Source: CAZART01 sp964487555 | GTDB taxonomy: Bacteria > Bacteroidota > Rhodothermia > Rhodothermales > VXPQ01 | Reading direction: 5' to 3' | NCBI GenBank assembly: GCA_964487555.1 | Contig: CAZART010000022.1 | Coordinates: 1 to 55,639, forward strand | Length of the DNA: 55,639 nt | In this document: positions 44,169 through 52,310 of the stretch, in pieces | How positions within the stretch are numbered: position 1 is the stretch's first letter | Layout of the letters: the number at the start of each line of letters is the position of its first letter | Notes under the pieces: model-generated | Seen by the model: the letters and a program-made list of their open reading frames with translations, nothing else | Database searches by the model: none | Told to the model about the DNA's origin: nothing | Made by a program: the position numbers and the translations under genes

Positions 44169-44966
44169 CTAGACCTCACCGCCTGGACGTTCTGGAAAAA
44201 GGCGGCGATACCGTTGCATCATGGCACCGGCTTCCCGACGAATGGCTTCGCGCTCGACGGCTGTAGAGGCGAAGGCTTCGAGAATGCGGGCGAGCTCTAT
44301 TTCGTATTCATCGGGAGGGGCGATCGCCAGGTCCCAGTAAGCCTGAGCGCGAGCGATTCGCCGCTCGAGAGCATCAGGATCGTCATGCAGGCTGGCATCT
44401 TCCAAAAGCGGCTGAGCAAATAAAGCCAGAGCGTCCGGTAACTCCAGATTTTCAGGACCGTAGCGAGCGGAATCGCTCACCGGCTCGCTCGGGCTCGGTC
44501 CCTGGTATTCATCAAGGAGGCGTTCGAAGGGAGGTAGCGTGTACCCGGGAGTCTGCTCGGCCTCGGCACGTTCCGCCGGTGTGAACTGCTGCCAGTGTCC
44601 TTCCATCAAGCTGAGCAGAACGAGGACATTGCTTCGCTCGAAGTCGCCGGCGCCGCGGCCGAGGAGCGCATCCTCCAACTCCGGAAGCATCTGAAGATTT
44701 TTTTCATCGTCAAGCAGAAAGAAAGACCAGAGGAGCCGAGCCGTGTCAAGCACGGCAAGCATCGTGGTCAGTTCGTCCCTATCGCGCCTCGCGAGGTGCC
44801 GTTCGTGGGACTTCCAATCCACCTCGTAGAGATCGAAAAGAGGACCGGCAAAGCGCGCCAGGGCTTCGAATCGGAGCCCGGATCTCCCACTTACGTAGAC
44901 GTCCAGCGCATCGCGGAGCGTCCGGAGGTCTTCGTGTGGATCCTCATTTTTTTGCCTATCCGTCAT
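44169..44966 (-). CDS. Hypothetical protein, translationally coupled to the membrane protein upstream
   Basis: I do not recognise this 265-residue protein. It is soluble, strongly acidic and mostly helical, with Leu- and Glu-rich segments (ELTTMLAVLDTARLLWSFFLLDD, LVLLSLMEGHWQQFTP) and a basic C-terminal helix. There is no signal peptide. Its ATG (44966-44964) overlaps the stop of the upstream BatA-like gene as ATGA, so the two are made together. It may be a cytoplasmic partner or regulator of that membrane protein; this is inference from position only. Confidence 0.6.
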   Translation of the reverse strand: MTDRQKNEDPHEDLRTLRDALDVYVSGRSGLRFEALARFAGPLFDLYEVDWKSHERHLARRDRDELTTMLAVLDTARLLWSFFLLDDEKNLQMLPELEDALLGRGAGDFERSNVLVLLSLMEGHWQQFTPAERAEAEQTPGYTLPPFERLLDEYQGPSPSEPVSDSARYGPENLELPDALALFAQPLLEDASLHDDPDALERRIARAQAYWDLAIAPPDEYEIELARILEAFASTAVEREAIRREAGAMMQRYRRLFPERPGGEV

Positions 44967-47119
44967 ACCATTCCGCTGCGCTTGCGGATGAACCATTCAG
45001 TCGCAAGAAGTCCGATCACCATCGCAAGGAATATATATCTTCGCCGGAGCTCAATCTCCCGCTCCGCTTCGACGACGACCGGCGCGAAGGCGCCCGAGGC
45101 CGCCAGACCGGACGTAAAGGTCTCCATATGATCCGGATCAATCAAGTCTCCGCCGGAGCGCTGTGCGATCTGTCGCATCAGTGCTGCGTTCGCGCGTGTC
45201 TCCTTAAATTCGAGGGTGAGCGCACCGACGGCGAACGATCCTTCATCGTCACCGATCATGGATTCGTTTCTCTGCGCCTGCGCTTCGAAGCGGTACGTAC
45301 CCTCCGGAAACGTGCCCGCATCGAGCGTATATCGTCCATTTCCGATCGGCTGCATCACGTAAGGAAAAACGGTGCCGTCGGGCGACGTGACCTGAACCTC
45401 GACCGTTGCATCGCTGAGAGGATTCAGGCTTTCGTCGTAGACCTGTCCTGTGAGCTCAACCATCTCGCCGCCGCCGAAAAGATCGCGGACGGGGACGACG
45501 CGGACGGGCTGATCCTCTTCGCGTGCGGACAACCACTCCAGCGTATTGGCAAAAAGGGTGGGCCAGAGGGGGGCCAGGTGATCAAGATCTTCCGACACGT
45601 TGCGCCATCGCCAGGTTTCAGCCCCGAGCAAGGCGGCGGAACGGGACTGGGTGCGCCGACGGATTACCAGGAGGGGATCATCGAGATCCACGCCTCGCAC
45701 CCGGGTACGGGCGAGAACGCGGGCATCCGGAGAAGCACGCCACCGGGTCTGGCTGTAGATAAGAGGTGGCAAGCGCAGCCACGTTTCAGTTGAAGCATCA
45801 GGTATCATCATGATCGGGTGGGTCGCCGCATCCGAAGTTGGAGCGAAGGACGCTTCGACAAATCCGGAACGGACCCGATCTGGGACGGCCGGCAAGACGT
45901 CACTGAATTGTTCGTCGACGAATTGAATATGCATACTCCGACCGAAGAGCAAAAAGATAGGGGTTCCGGCTTCGGCGGCGACCCGCACACGCTGCATATC
46001 TTCCGGAGCCGCGGCCCGCCCCGGATACCCAGCCATAACAATCACATCATAGTCGTCGAGCGAAGACGGCATTGGCCCTTCGTAGAACACGCCTCTCGAT
46101 TTCTGCACGTATGTATGGACGTCGAATGTGGAATTTTCGGTCAGGAGCTGCCGGATTGAGGAGACATCGGGGCTCGGTGCGGCCGCGAGCAGCAGCACCT
46201 TTCTCTGCGTGCGTAGAACGCGGACGGTGAACGACTCCACGTTATTGCGGTACGTAGCTTCTCCATCCAGCCGAGAAACGGCGACAGAATACCGATGGAG
46301 TCCCTCTTCTTCGGGAGTCATGGTGAGGTCAATCGTAATCTCGGACGACCCTTGCGGCAACTCGGCGCGTTTCGACGAAAGCGTCTGTCCATCCTGAAGA
46401 AGGGTTACCGTAATCGGCTCTCCTCCGTATCCTTCGGCCCTTAGCGCTATCTGTACCGGCAGCTCGGTGTCGACGTACGCAATATCGTTGGTGATCACGC
46501 GCCGAATTTGGATGTCACGGTGGCGCGCCGTGTCGCCCAGAACTGCTGTGTAGATGGGCACGGGGTACCGATCTGCTACGTATAGCGGATTCCGCCCCGT
46601 ATTGTATTGACCATCGGAAAGCAGCACCGCACCGCGCAGATTATTCTCGTTCAGCCGCTCACGAAGCTGTTCGAGGGCCCGTGCGATGTTCGTGCGCGTG
46701 CCGTCGAACGCCAGGGAGTCCAGCTGGACTTCGCGGGCTCCTAGGTCGTTGGCGAAACTGAATATTTGAATGTCTGCATTGCGAAGGGCTGCCGGTAGAT
46801 GCTCGAACAGCGTCCGAATGCGATCGCGCACGTGGGCGGCGGACGAATCCGTGCTGGACGTCATGACGAGACTCTGCGTGTTATCGACAAGGACAGCCAG
46901 GACAGCCTTTTTCTCGTCTCGGTCGACAAGCCGAAGTATCGGCTCAAAGAGGAGAAAAAGAATCAGGAATAGGGCGGCAAAACGAAGCAGGCCGAGGCCC
47001 GCGCGCTTGGGCGCCGAAAGCTCCGGTGTCGTGTGGCGGTAAAGCCAGTACGCCAGCGCTCCGGCAACCACCGTCGATAGCACCAGGAGCCACGGACTTA
47101 GCCCGAACGAAAATGACAT
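44963..47119 (-). CDS. Membrane-anchored VWA/BatA-like protein
   Basis: The 718-residue product has two N-terminal membrane helices, then a von Willebrand A-like region (VLAVLVDNTQSLVMTSS, a MIDAS-like DNTQS, LSDGQYNTGRNP), a beta-sandwich region, a glutamine-amidotransferase-like Rossmann segment (YDVIVMAGYPGRAA), and a final membrane helix. This architecture occurs in Bacteroidota proteins next to BatA/BatB-type genes and in aerotolerance-like clusters. No MoxR ATPase is nearby. It is coupled to the unknown gene downstream and lies 32 bases after the subtilase gene. Confidence 0.7.
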   Translation of the reverse strand: MSFSFGLSPWLLVLSTVVAGALAYWLYRHTTPELSAPKRAGLGLLRFAALFLILFLLFEPILRLVDRDEKKAVLAVLVDNTQSLVMTSSTDSSAAHVRDRIRTLFEHLPAALRNADIQIFSFANDLGAREVQLDSLAFDGTRTNIARALEQLRERLNENNLRGAVLLSDGQYNTGRNPLYVADRYPVPIYTAVLGDTARHRDIQIRRVITNDIAYVDTELPVQIALRAEGYGGEPITVTLLQDGQTLSSKRAELPQGSSEITIDLTMTPEEEGLHRYSVAVSRLDGEATYRNNVESFTVRVLRTQRKVLLLAAAPSPDVSSIRQLLTENSTFDVHTYVQKSRGVFYEGPMPSSLDDYDVIVMAGYPGRAAAPEDMQRVRVAAEAGTPIFLLFGRSMHIQFVDEQFSDVLPAVPDRVRSGFVEASFAPTSDAATHPIMMIPDASTETWLRLPPLIYSQTRWRASPDARVLARTRVRGVDLDDPLLVIRRRTQSRSAALLGAETWRWRNVSEDLDHLAPLWPTLFANTLEWLSAREEDQPVRVVPVRDLFGGGEMVELTGQVYDESLNPLSDATVEVQVTSPDGTVFPYVMQPIGNGRYTLDAGTFPEGTYRFEAQAQRNESMIGDDEGSFAVGALTLEFKETRANAALMRQIAQRSGGDLIDPDHMETFTSGLAASGAFAPVVVEAEREIELRRRYIFLAMVIGLLATEWFIRKRSGMV

Positions 47120-47151
47120 AGATAAATTTAGGAGGTGAGAATCCGAACGAA

Positions 47152-48816
47152 CTATCGGACGACGACGAACTTCCCGCTCGCACGCGTGCGGTCGGCTTCG
47201 ATCGTGTAGATGTACACGCCCGGCGGAAGATTCGCGGTTTTCAGCGAGATAAGATCCCGACTCGGATACCGAATGTCCGCGTTCCCTGTCTCGACCGATC
47301 GCCCGAGTACGTCGTACAGTCGAACGGCCGGACGATCCATGCCGCGCGCTTTTATATGGATGAACAGATAATCGGTTGCCGGATTCGGATACGCCTCAGC
47401 AGAGAGCGTTTCGGTCGGTGGTTCCTCTTCAGCGCTAAGATCAATCGCAATTCGCACCGCAGCGTCGGCGTCGACGATACCCCACCCCAGGGCACTGTCC
47501 GGATTTTCAGCCTGACTCGCCGTCTGCCTGAGAATGTCGGCCACCTCCGCAGGGTTGAGCGAGGGGTTTGCCTGCAGCATCTGGGCGACGATGCCTGCCA
47601 CCATGGGCGCGGCGAACGAGGTGCCGCTGGAGTGTGCATACTCGCCTCCGGGCACCGCAATGTACACCCCCGTGCCCATCGCTGCGACGTCCGGTTTTAT
47701 CCGCCCGTCTGCGGTCGGTCCGAAGGAGCTGAACGAAGACCGTGACAGGTTCGCCGTGACGCCGCCAACGGCGATGACGGAGTCCCCATCGGCAGGTGTG
47801 TTCACGAAATACCAGCAGAAGTCCGGCGACGAACAGCCCTCATTTCCGGCGGCCGCAACGAAGGCGATGCCCAGCGAGGCGGCTCGGTCGGCGGCGCGCG
47901 TGGTGACGCCGGTATCCCCGTCCAGATCGGCGGGCGTATAATCTCGTTCGCCCGGATCAAACGTGGTGTAACCGATCGAAGCGCTTACGACGTCTGCGCC
48001 CATCGCTTCGAGCCATTCGAGACCGGCGACGAAGTAATCCTCTTCTGCGTTGGTCTCGCTGGGTACGTATTCGGTGGTCGCCGCGAGAATATGCGCCCCG
48101 TGGGCGGGGCCGATGAGCTCACCGGGAGCATACCCGGCCGCGACGGAAACGACGCTCAATCCATGGGAGCCCCCTTGCTCACGACCGGTAAACTCCCTGA
48201 AGCGGGCTCGCTCGTTCAAAAAGAGATGCTGCATTGACGGATGCTCCAGCCCCATAAACGATGCGTCAAGAAAGCCCAGACGCACACCTGAGCCATCGAT
48301 TCCGGACTCGAGGGGGGGGGTAGCGTTTACCAGCGCCAGCTGCACCTCCGAGGCTCCGTAATCCAGCGCCAAGGGCCCCGCGCGAGGGGACAGGGTGAAA
48401 GTGGATACCTCATCCGTCCGGTTGGAGTGGGCCTCTGTCGTGCGGCCTACCGGATGCAAACGCCTGACGAATTTGAGTTCGGAAACGGAGCGTCGCTGCG
48501 CCTCAGAAAGCGATGCCGAGACGGCATTCAGCCAGCGACTCTCTACGAGCGGGTCCACGCCGAGCTCTTGCAAGGCGGTGACATATTGAGGAGCGACGTG
48601 ATAGTCCACCGAGGACGGAGCCGCAGAGCCGCGGCGAGCGCGGCGAGCGAGTGCTTCCGGTGTTGGAGCGTACCGCGAAAGCGTTTCCGCTCCGCCTCTA
48701 TCTACGAAGAAGATCCAGTACTTCGCATGCTCCGGTGGGGGCGACTGGGCTATCGCCGTCTCCAGAGCAACAAGGCCTACCAGGGCGACCAGGACCCATT
48801 TGAGAATATGATGCAT
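47152..48816 (-). CDS. Subtilisin-like (S8) serine protease with T9SS sorting domain
   Basis: The 554-residue product starts with a signal peptide (HILKWVLVALVGLVALETAIAQ). Catalytic residues are visible as Asp in VRLGFLDASF, His in GGSHGLSVVSV, Asn in AAAGNEG and Ser in SSGTSFAAPMVAG. The last 90 residues are a T9SS type A sorting domain (AYPNPATDYLFI, RLYDVLGRSV, PPGVYIYTIEA), which directs export through the type IX system and attachment or release. The start at 48816 matches the signal peptide; the open frame upstream lies in the antiporter gene. It has a run of nine C (G on the plus strand) near 48312. Confidence 0.92.
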   Translation of the reverse strand: MHHILKWVLVALVGLVALETAIAQSPPPEHAKYWIFFVDRGGAETLSRYAPTPEALARRARRGSAAPSSVDYHVAPQYVTALQELGVDPLVESRWLNAVSASLSEAQRRSVSELKFVRRLHPVGRTTEAHSNRTDEVSTFTLSPRAGPLALDYGASEVQLALVNATPPLESGIDGSGVRLGFLDASFMGLEHPSMQHLFLNERARFREFTGREQGGSHGLSVVSVAAGYAPGELIGPAHGAHILAATTEYVPSETNAEEDYFVAGLEWLEAMGADVVSASIGYTTFDPGERDYTPADLDGDTGVTTRAADRAASLGIAFVAAAGNEGCSSPDFCWYFVNTPADGDSVIAVGGVTANLSRSSFSSFGPTADGRIKPDVAAMGTGVYIAVPGGEYAHSSGTSFAAPMVAGIVAQMLQANPSLNPAEVADILRQTASQAENPDSALGWGIVDADAAVRIAIDLSAEEEPPTETLSAEAYPNPATDYLFIHIKARGMDRPAVRLYDVLGRSVETGNADIRYPSRDLISLKTANLPPGVYIYTIEADRTRASGKFVVVR

Positions 48817-48856
48817 TGGGGATGATATACCGGGACGCTGCAACCCTGGCGTCGGG

Positions 48857-49816
48857 TTAGAAGTAGGGAGCCGCCAGAAAAACCATGTAACCGACGAAGC
48901 CGGCAAAGAGAAATCCGCCCTCCACTCGCGTGATCCGGAACTGGGTCCAGGCCAGCGGCAAAAGTACGATTCCGAAGAAAAGCATGACTGGAAAATGAAT
49001 CTCCAGAGAGATCGGATCAACCCTGAGGGGATGAATAAGAGAGACAAACCCGACGACGAATAACACGTTCAACATGTTGCTCCCTAGCACGTTGCCTACG
49101 GAGATATCGGACTCCTGTCGAATTGCACTGACGACGGAAGCAGCGAGCTCAGGCAGGCTCGTGCCGACCGCTACGACGGTGAGCCCCACAACTACGGGGT
49201 CGATTTCCAGCATGGTTGCCACGTTGACGGCCGCATACACCATGGCACGTGCACCGGCAGCGAGCAAGACGATGCCAACGACGACGGAAAGGATCTTTCG
49301 GCTCGCGGGAGCTTCCGCCTTCCCATCCTTGCCGATGCCGTGTTCTTTTTTAACGGGTGGCCCGCTCAGTCGCCTTGCATCGAAAAAAATGTAGATGAGA
49401 AAGGCGACGAGGCCGCCCACAAGCAGCACACCGTCTCGCTTGCTGATAAGCCCGTCGAGTGCCAGAACGTAAAACAGGATGAGTACCGCTATCATCAATG
49501 GGTACTCTTTCCTGAGGGTGTTCGGAGAGACCGCCAGTGGCAGTACCATCGCGCTCATCCCGAGGATGAGGGCGATGTTGCAAATGTTGGAGCCGACGAT
49601 GTTACCAAGGGCCAGGCTGTCTTCTCCGGTGAAGGCGGCGAAAAAGTTGATTACGAATTCGGGCATCGACGTGCCCAGGGCGACGACCGTGATCCCGACC
49701 ACGATCGGCCGGATACCGTAGCTCAGCGCCAGACTGGCGGCTCCTTTCACAAGCCATTCGGCCCCTAAATAGAGCACCCCCAGACCAAGCAGGAAAATTA
49801 GGCTCTGAAGGAGCAT
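48857..49816 (-). CDS. Calcium/sodium antiporter family protein (CaCA, YrbG-like)
   Basis: The 319-residue protein has ten or so membrane helices and the two inverted alpha repeats of this family: VVALGTSMPEFVINFFAAF with GNIVGSNICNIALILG, and VVAVGTSLPELAASVVSAI with GNVLGSNMLNVLFVVG. The acidic Glu in each GTS.PE is a cation ligand. It exchanges Na+ (or K+/H+) for Ca2+ at the inner membrane. It lies between the cytidine deaminase and the subtilase gene, each under 45 bases away. Confidence 0.92.
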   Translation of the reverse strand: MLLQSLIFLLGLGVLYLGAEWLVKGAASLALSYGIRPIVVGITVVALGTSMPEFVINFFAAFTGEDSLALGNIVGSNICNIALILGMSAMVLPLAVSPNTLRKEYPLMIAVLILFYVLALDGLISKRDGVLLVGGLVAFLIYIFFDARRLSGPPVKKEHGIGKDGKAEAPASRKILSVVVGIVLLAAGARAMVYAAVNVATMLEIDPVVVGLTVVAVGTSLPELAASVVSAIRQESDISVGNVLGSNMLNVLFVVGFVSLIHPLRVDPISLEIHFPVMLFFGIVLLPLAWTQFRITRVEGGFLFAGFVGYMVFLAAPYF

Positions 49817-49849
49817 GAGGTTACGCTGAAGCTCTCTCGTCCGACAATG

Positions 49850-50575
49850 CTAGTGTTTCTTTGGAATGGATGTCCCGGTGAAGGAGCCCGGCAACAGCGT
49901 CCGAGGGTCGGCGGACTCAGGAGGCTGTTCGCCACGATCCATCCAAAGCGTGCTTCGGGGGGCTAGTTCCGAAATCAGCTGCCGGCAAGCACCGCAGGGC
50001 GTACCGGCCGGATCGCGCGCGCAGCTCAGATAAAGCGTTTTGATGTGTTTGAATCCGTAGCTCACCGCTGTGCCGAGGGCATTTCGTTCTGCGCAGAGGA
50101 CTCGGCTCCAATCGCTGTGTTCGACATTCACGCCTGGGATGAACGGCCCCTCGAGTGTTTCGATGACACACCCGACAGGAAAATTGGATTCGGGAACGTG
50201 GGCGTGCGCGGCCGCGGAACGGGCGAGAAGAATTCCATCCTCCGGGCAGGAGGGGGCTTCAACGTGCATCGTGGGATCCCACGCCTTCAGCAGGGTAGGA
50301 AGAGGCTGTTGGCGGATGGAATAACAGTCCGGACTCGTCCGGGATAGCCGATCCAGAGGCGGCGTCTGCATCGCTGCGTGTTCCTCGGGCAAAATGGGCC
50401 GGGAAAGAAATACGGCCGCTATGTCGGTACGCTCTCCGGCGAAGGCTGTGGTCACCGCATTAAGGAGGGCGGGAATGGTGAGGGAGAAGGAGGCGCTTTC
50501 GAGGCGCACGCCGGGAATCCAGCTGCCGTCGGAGAGGATGAGCAGAGCAGCCTCGCTGCGGTTGGAATACGGCAC
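49850..50575 (-). CDS. cdd: Cytidine deaminase, two-domain, unusual 5' end
   Basis: The 241-residue product has a C-terminal catalytic domain with CAERNA (Cys161, Glu163) and GTPCGACRQ (Cys194, Cys197), the zinc-binding set of cytidine deaminase. The N-terminal half is a second, non-catalytic deaminase fold that lacks these residues, as in E. coli Cdd. The first canonical start is GTG at 50575, but coding character continues upstream (ARRLVQNIAGRAH just before VPYSN) with no ATG, GTG or TTG until the in-frame stop. A CTG at 50659 is a possible start. Pyrimidine salvage is the role. Confidence 0.8.
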   Translation of the reverse strand: MPYSNRSEAALLILSDGSWIPGVRLESASFSLTIPALLNAVTTAFAGERTDIAAVFLSRPILPEEHAAMQTPPLDRLSRTSPDCYSIRQQPLPTLLKAWDPTMHVEAPSCPEDGILLARSAAAHAHVPESNFPVGCVIETLEGPFIPGVNVEHSDWSRVLCAERNALGTAVSYGFKHIKTLYLSCARDPAGTPCGACRQLISELAPRSTLWMDRGEQPPESADPRTLLPGSFTGTSIPKKH

Positions 50576-50875
50576 ATGGGCACGCCCCGCGATGTTTTGA
50601 ACGAGGCGACGTGCCTCCTGATGGTATTCGCTACTGCTATGAGAGACGTTACGAGCCAGGATACGGGTGCGCGTTGAGTACTTTGGGGCGTGGATTTATC
50701 TCTACAGAGAGGGGAAGGGTTCCGCTGAGAACCCGTTATTGGTAAATCTGCCGATCCAATTAATCCGTTATTGGGCTCATTCTTGTCCCGATGAAGCAGA
50801 TATCCGGTACACTTCGATAGAAATTCAGCGATCGGATTGCCCTCGCTCTCCGTTCTAATGTAGCTTCTCGAGAAT

Positions 50876-50961
50876 GCCGGGATGGCGGAATAGGTAGACG
50901 CAACGGACTTAAAATCCGTTGGGCTGAAAGGCCCGTGCGGGTTCGAGTCCCGCTCCCGGTA
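50876..50961 (+). tRNA. tRNA-Leu (anticodon UAA)
   Basis: The 86-base gene folds as a class II tRNA. Acceptor arm GCCGGGA pairs with TCCCGGT, the anticodon arm ACGGA/TCCGT encloses CTTAAAA with anticodon TAA at 50910-50912, a variable arm follows (GGGCTGAAAGGCCC region), and the T arm is GCGGG-TTCGAGT-CCCGC. CCA is not encoded. It sits just before the pro operon. Confidence 0.95.
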
Positions 50962-50989
50962 CATCGTCACGGGCCCTCGTGCGTCCATC

Positions 50990-51018
50990 TTGCGCTCTGC
51001 GCGGCGTCTGTTATTTTG
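50990..51018 (+). promoter_or_regulatory. Possible Bacteroidota-type promoter of the pro operon
   Basis: TTG at 50990-50992 and TATTTTG at 51012-51018 are separated by 19 bases, close to the Bacteroidota consensus with a T missing in the -7 box. It lies just downstream of the tRNA and about 37 bases before the small ORF that precedes proB. Confidence 0.35.
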
Positions 51019-51054
51019 GGGAGCCTGTTTAATGTCAATGAATCTCGCCGATCC

Positions 51055-51186
51055 ATGACGTACCTCCCTGCTCTCGACCGGGGTCCTTTCGAGGCTTCGA
51101 TGGCTGATGCCGAGATCGCGCGGCATCTTGCCTTTTGGACACGCGCGATCGAACACGCAACATATCGGGAAGAGGCGGACGAGTAA
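51055..51186 (+). CDS. Small hypothetical ORF coupled to proB
   Basis: A 43-residue ORF begins at ATG 51055 and ends TAA at 51184-51186, so its stop overlaps the proB start (TAATG). The peptide (FEASMADAEIARHLAFWTRAIEHATY region) is helical and slightly acidic and matches nothing I know. It may be a real small protein or a leader peptide whose translation controls proB. The stop-start overlap supports translation, but the length is short. Confidence 0.4.
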   Translation: MTYLPALDRGPFEASMADAEIARHLAFWTRAIEHATYREEADE

Positions 51187-52286
51187 TGCCGCGTCGCATT
51201 GTAGTCAAGCTGGGTACGAGCGTGCTGACGGGCGGAACCGATCGGCTCAACCGTGCCCACATGGTGGATCTGGTTCGTCAGTTCGCCACGCTTCACGCGC
51301 AGGATGAGCACATCGTCTTATGCACGTCGGGCGCTATCGCTGCCGGTCGTGAGCGGCTCGGGCATACGAAGGTACCGGAATCTCTCAGCATCAAGCAGAT
51401 GCTGGCGGCGGTCGGGCAGAGCCGTCTTATGGAAACTTGGGAGCACCTGTTCGACATTTATCGCATCGACGTCGGCCAGATGCTGCTGACGCGCTCTGAT
51501 TTTGAAAATCGACATCGCTTCCTGAATGCCCAGGATACGCTGCAGACGCTGCTCGAACATCGCATCGTTCCCATCGTGAACGAAAATGACGCCGTTGCTA
51601 CGTCCGAGATCAAAGTGGGTGACAACGATAATCTGTCCGCGCTTTGCGTGCTGCTCGCCGAGGCTGACCTGCTGATTCTCTTGACTGATCAGCCTGGCCT
51701 GTTCACCGCCGATCCGCGGAAGAATCCGAAGGCCGAGCTCATCCCGGAAGTCCGCAACATCGATGCCGCAATGCGGAAGCTCGCAGGCGGGAGCGTGACC
51801 GGACTGGGGGTAGGTGGGATGCGAACAAAGCTCGAAGCGGCCGATCTGGCGCGGCGATCAGGTGCCGACGTCGTGATTGCCTCCGGCAGCGCACCGGACA
51901 TTGTTCTGCGCATCGCGGGCGGCGAGAAAGTGGGAACACGCTTTCCGGCCACGGACACACCCTTGGAAGGGCGTAAGCGCTGGATCTTCGGTGGTGCAGT
52001 TCCTGTGGGACGGATCGTCGTCGACGAAGGCGCCGCGCGAGCCCTCCTTCGTGGTGGTGGCAGTCTCCTCCCGGCGGGCATCGTCGATGTGGATGGTGAC
52101 TTCGATCGAGGCGACGTGGTTCGCCTTTGCGGTCCGGAGCAAGAGGATCTAGGCCGAGGTATAGCCCGTTATGGTAGTGCCGACGTGAAAAAGATCAAGG
52201 GGCAGCAGTCGGAGCAGATATCGAGTATACTCGGTTACGGCTCCGGCCCCGTCGTCGTCCATCGTGACGACCTCATCCTCATTTGA
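51186..52286 (+). CDS. proB: Glutamate 5-kinase
   Basis: The 366-residue product has an amino-acid kinase domain (VVKLGTSVLTGG, CTSGAIAAGRERLG, NENDAVATSEIKVGDNDNLSA, LLTDQPGLFTADPR, GVGGMRTKLEAADLA) and a C-terminal PUA domain (about 280-366). It phosphorylates glutamate in the first step of proline synthesis and is usually feedback-inhibited by proline. The ATG at 51186 fits the family N-terminus. proA follows after 24 bases. Confidence 0.95.
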   Translation: MPRRIVVKLGTSVLTGGTDRLNRAHMVDLVRQFATLHAQDEHIVLCTSGAIAAGRERLGHTKVPESLSIKQMLAAVGQSRLMETWEHLFDIYRIDVGQMLLTRSDFENRHRFLNAQDTLQTLLEHRIVPIVNENDAVATSEIKVGDNDNLSALCVLLAEADLLILLTDQPGLFTADPRKNPKAELIPEVRNIDAAMRKLAGGSVTGLGVGGMRTKLEAADLARRSGADVVIASGSAPDIVLRIAGGEKVGTRFPATDTPLEGRKRWIFGGAVPVGRIVVDEGAARALLRGGGSLLPAGIVDVDGDFDRGDVVRLCGPEQEDLGRGIARYGSADVKKIKGQQSEQISSILGYGSGPVVVHRDDLILI

Positions 52287-52310
52287 AGAGAACGACTATT
52301 CCGAGCATCC

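Noticed and set aside
44936..45793. 285-codon plus-strand frame opposite the VWA-like gene
   Set aside because: Antisense of a coherent membrane protein on the other strand, with no recognisable domain of its own.
50667..50858. 63-codon plus-strand frame upstream of tRNA-Leu
   Set aside because: It starts with GTG, has no coding character, and overlaps the extended deaminase frame on the other strand.
50452..51156. 234-codon minus-strand frame across the tRNA-Leu gene
   Set aside because: It includes the antisense of a tRNA, a typical source of spurious proteins, and overlaps the cytidine deaminase 5' region in a different frame.
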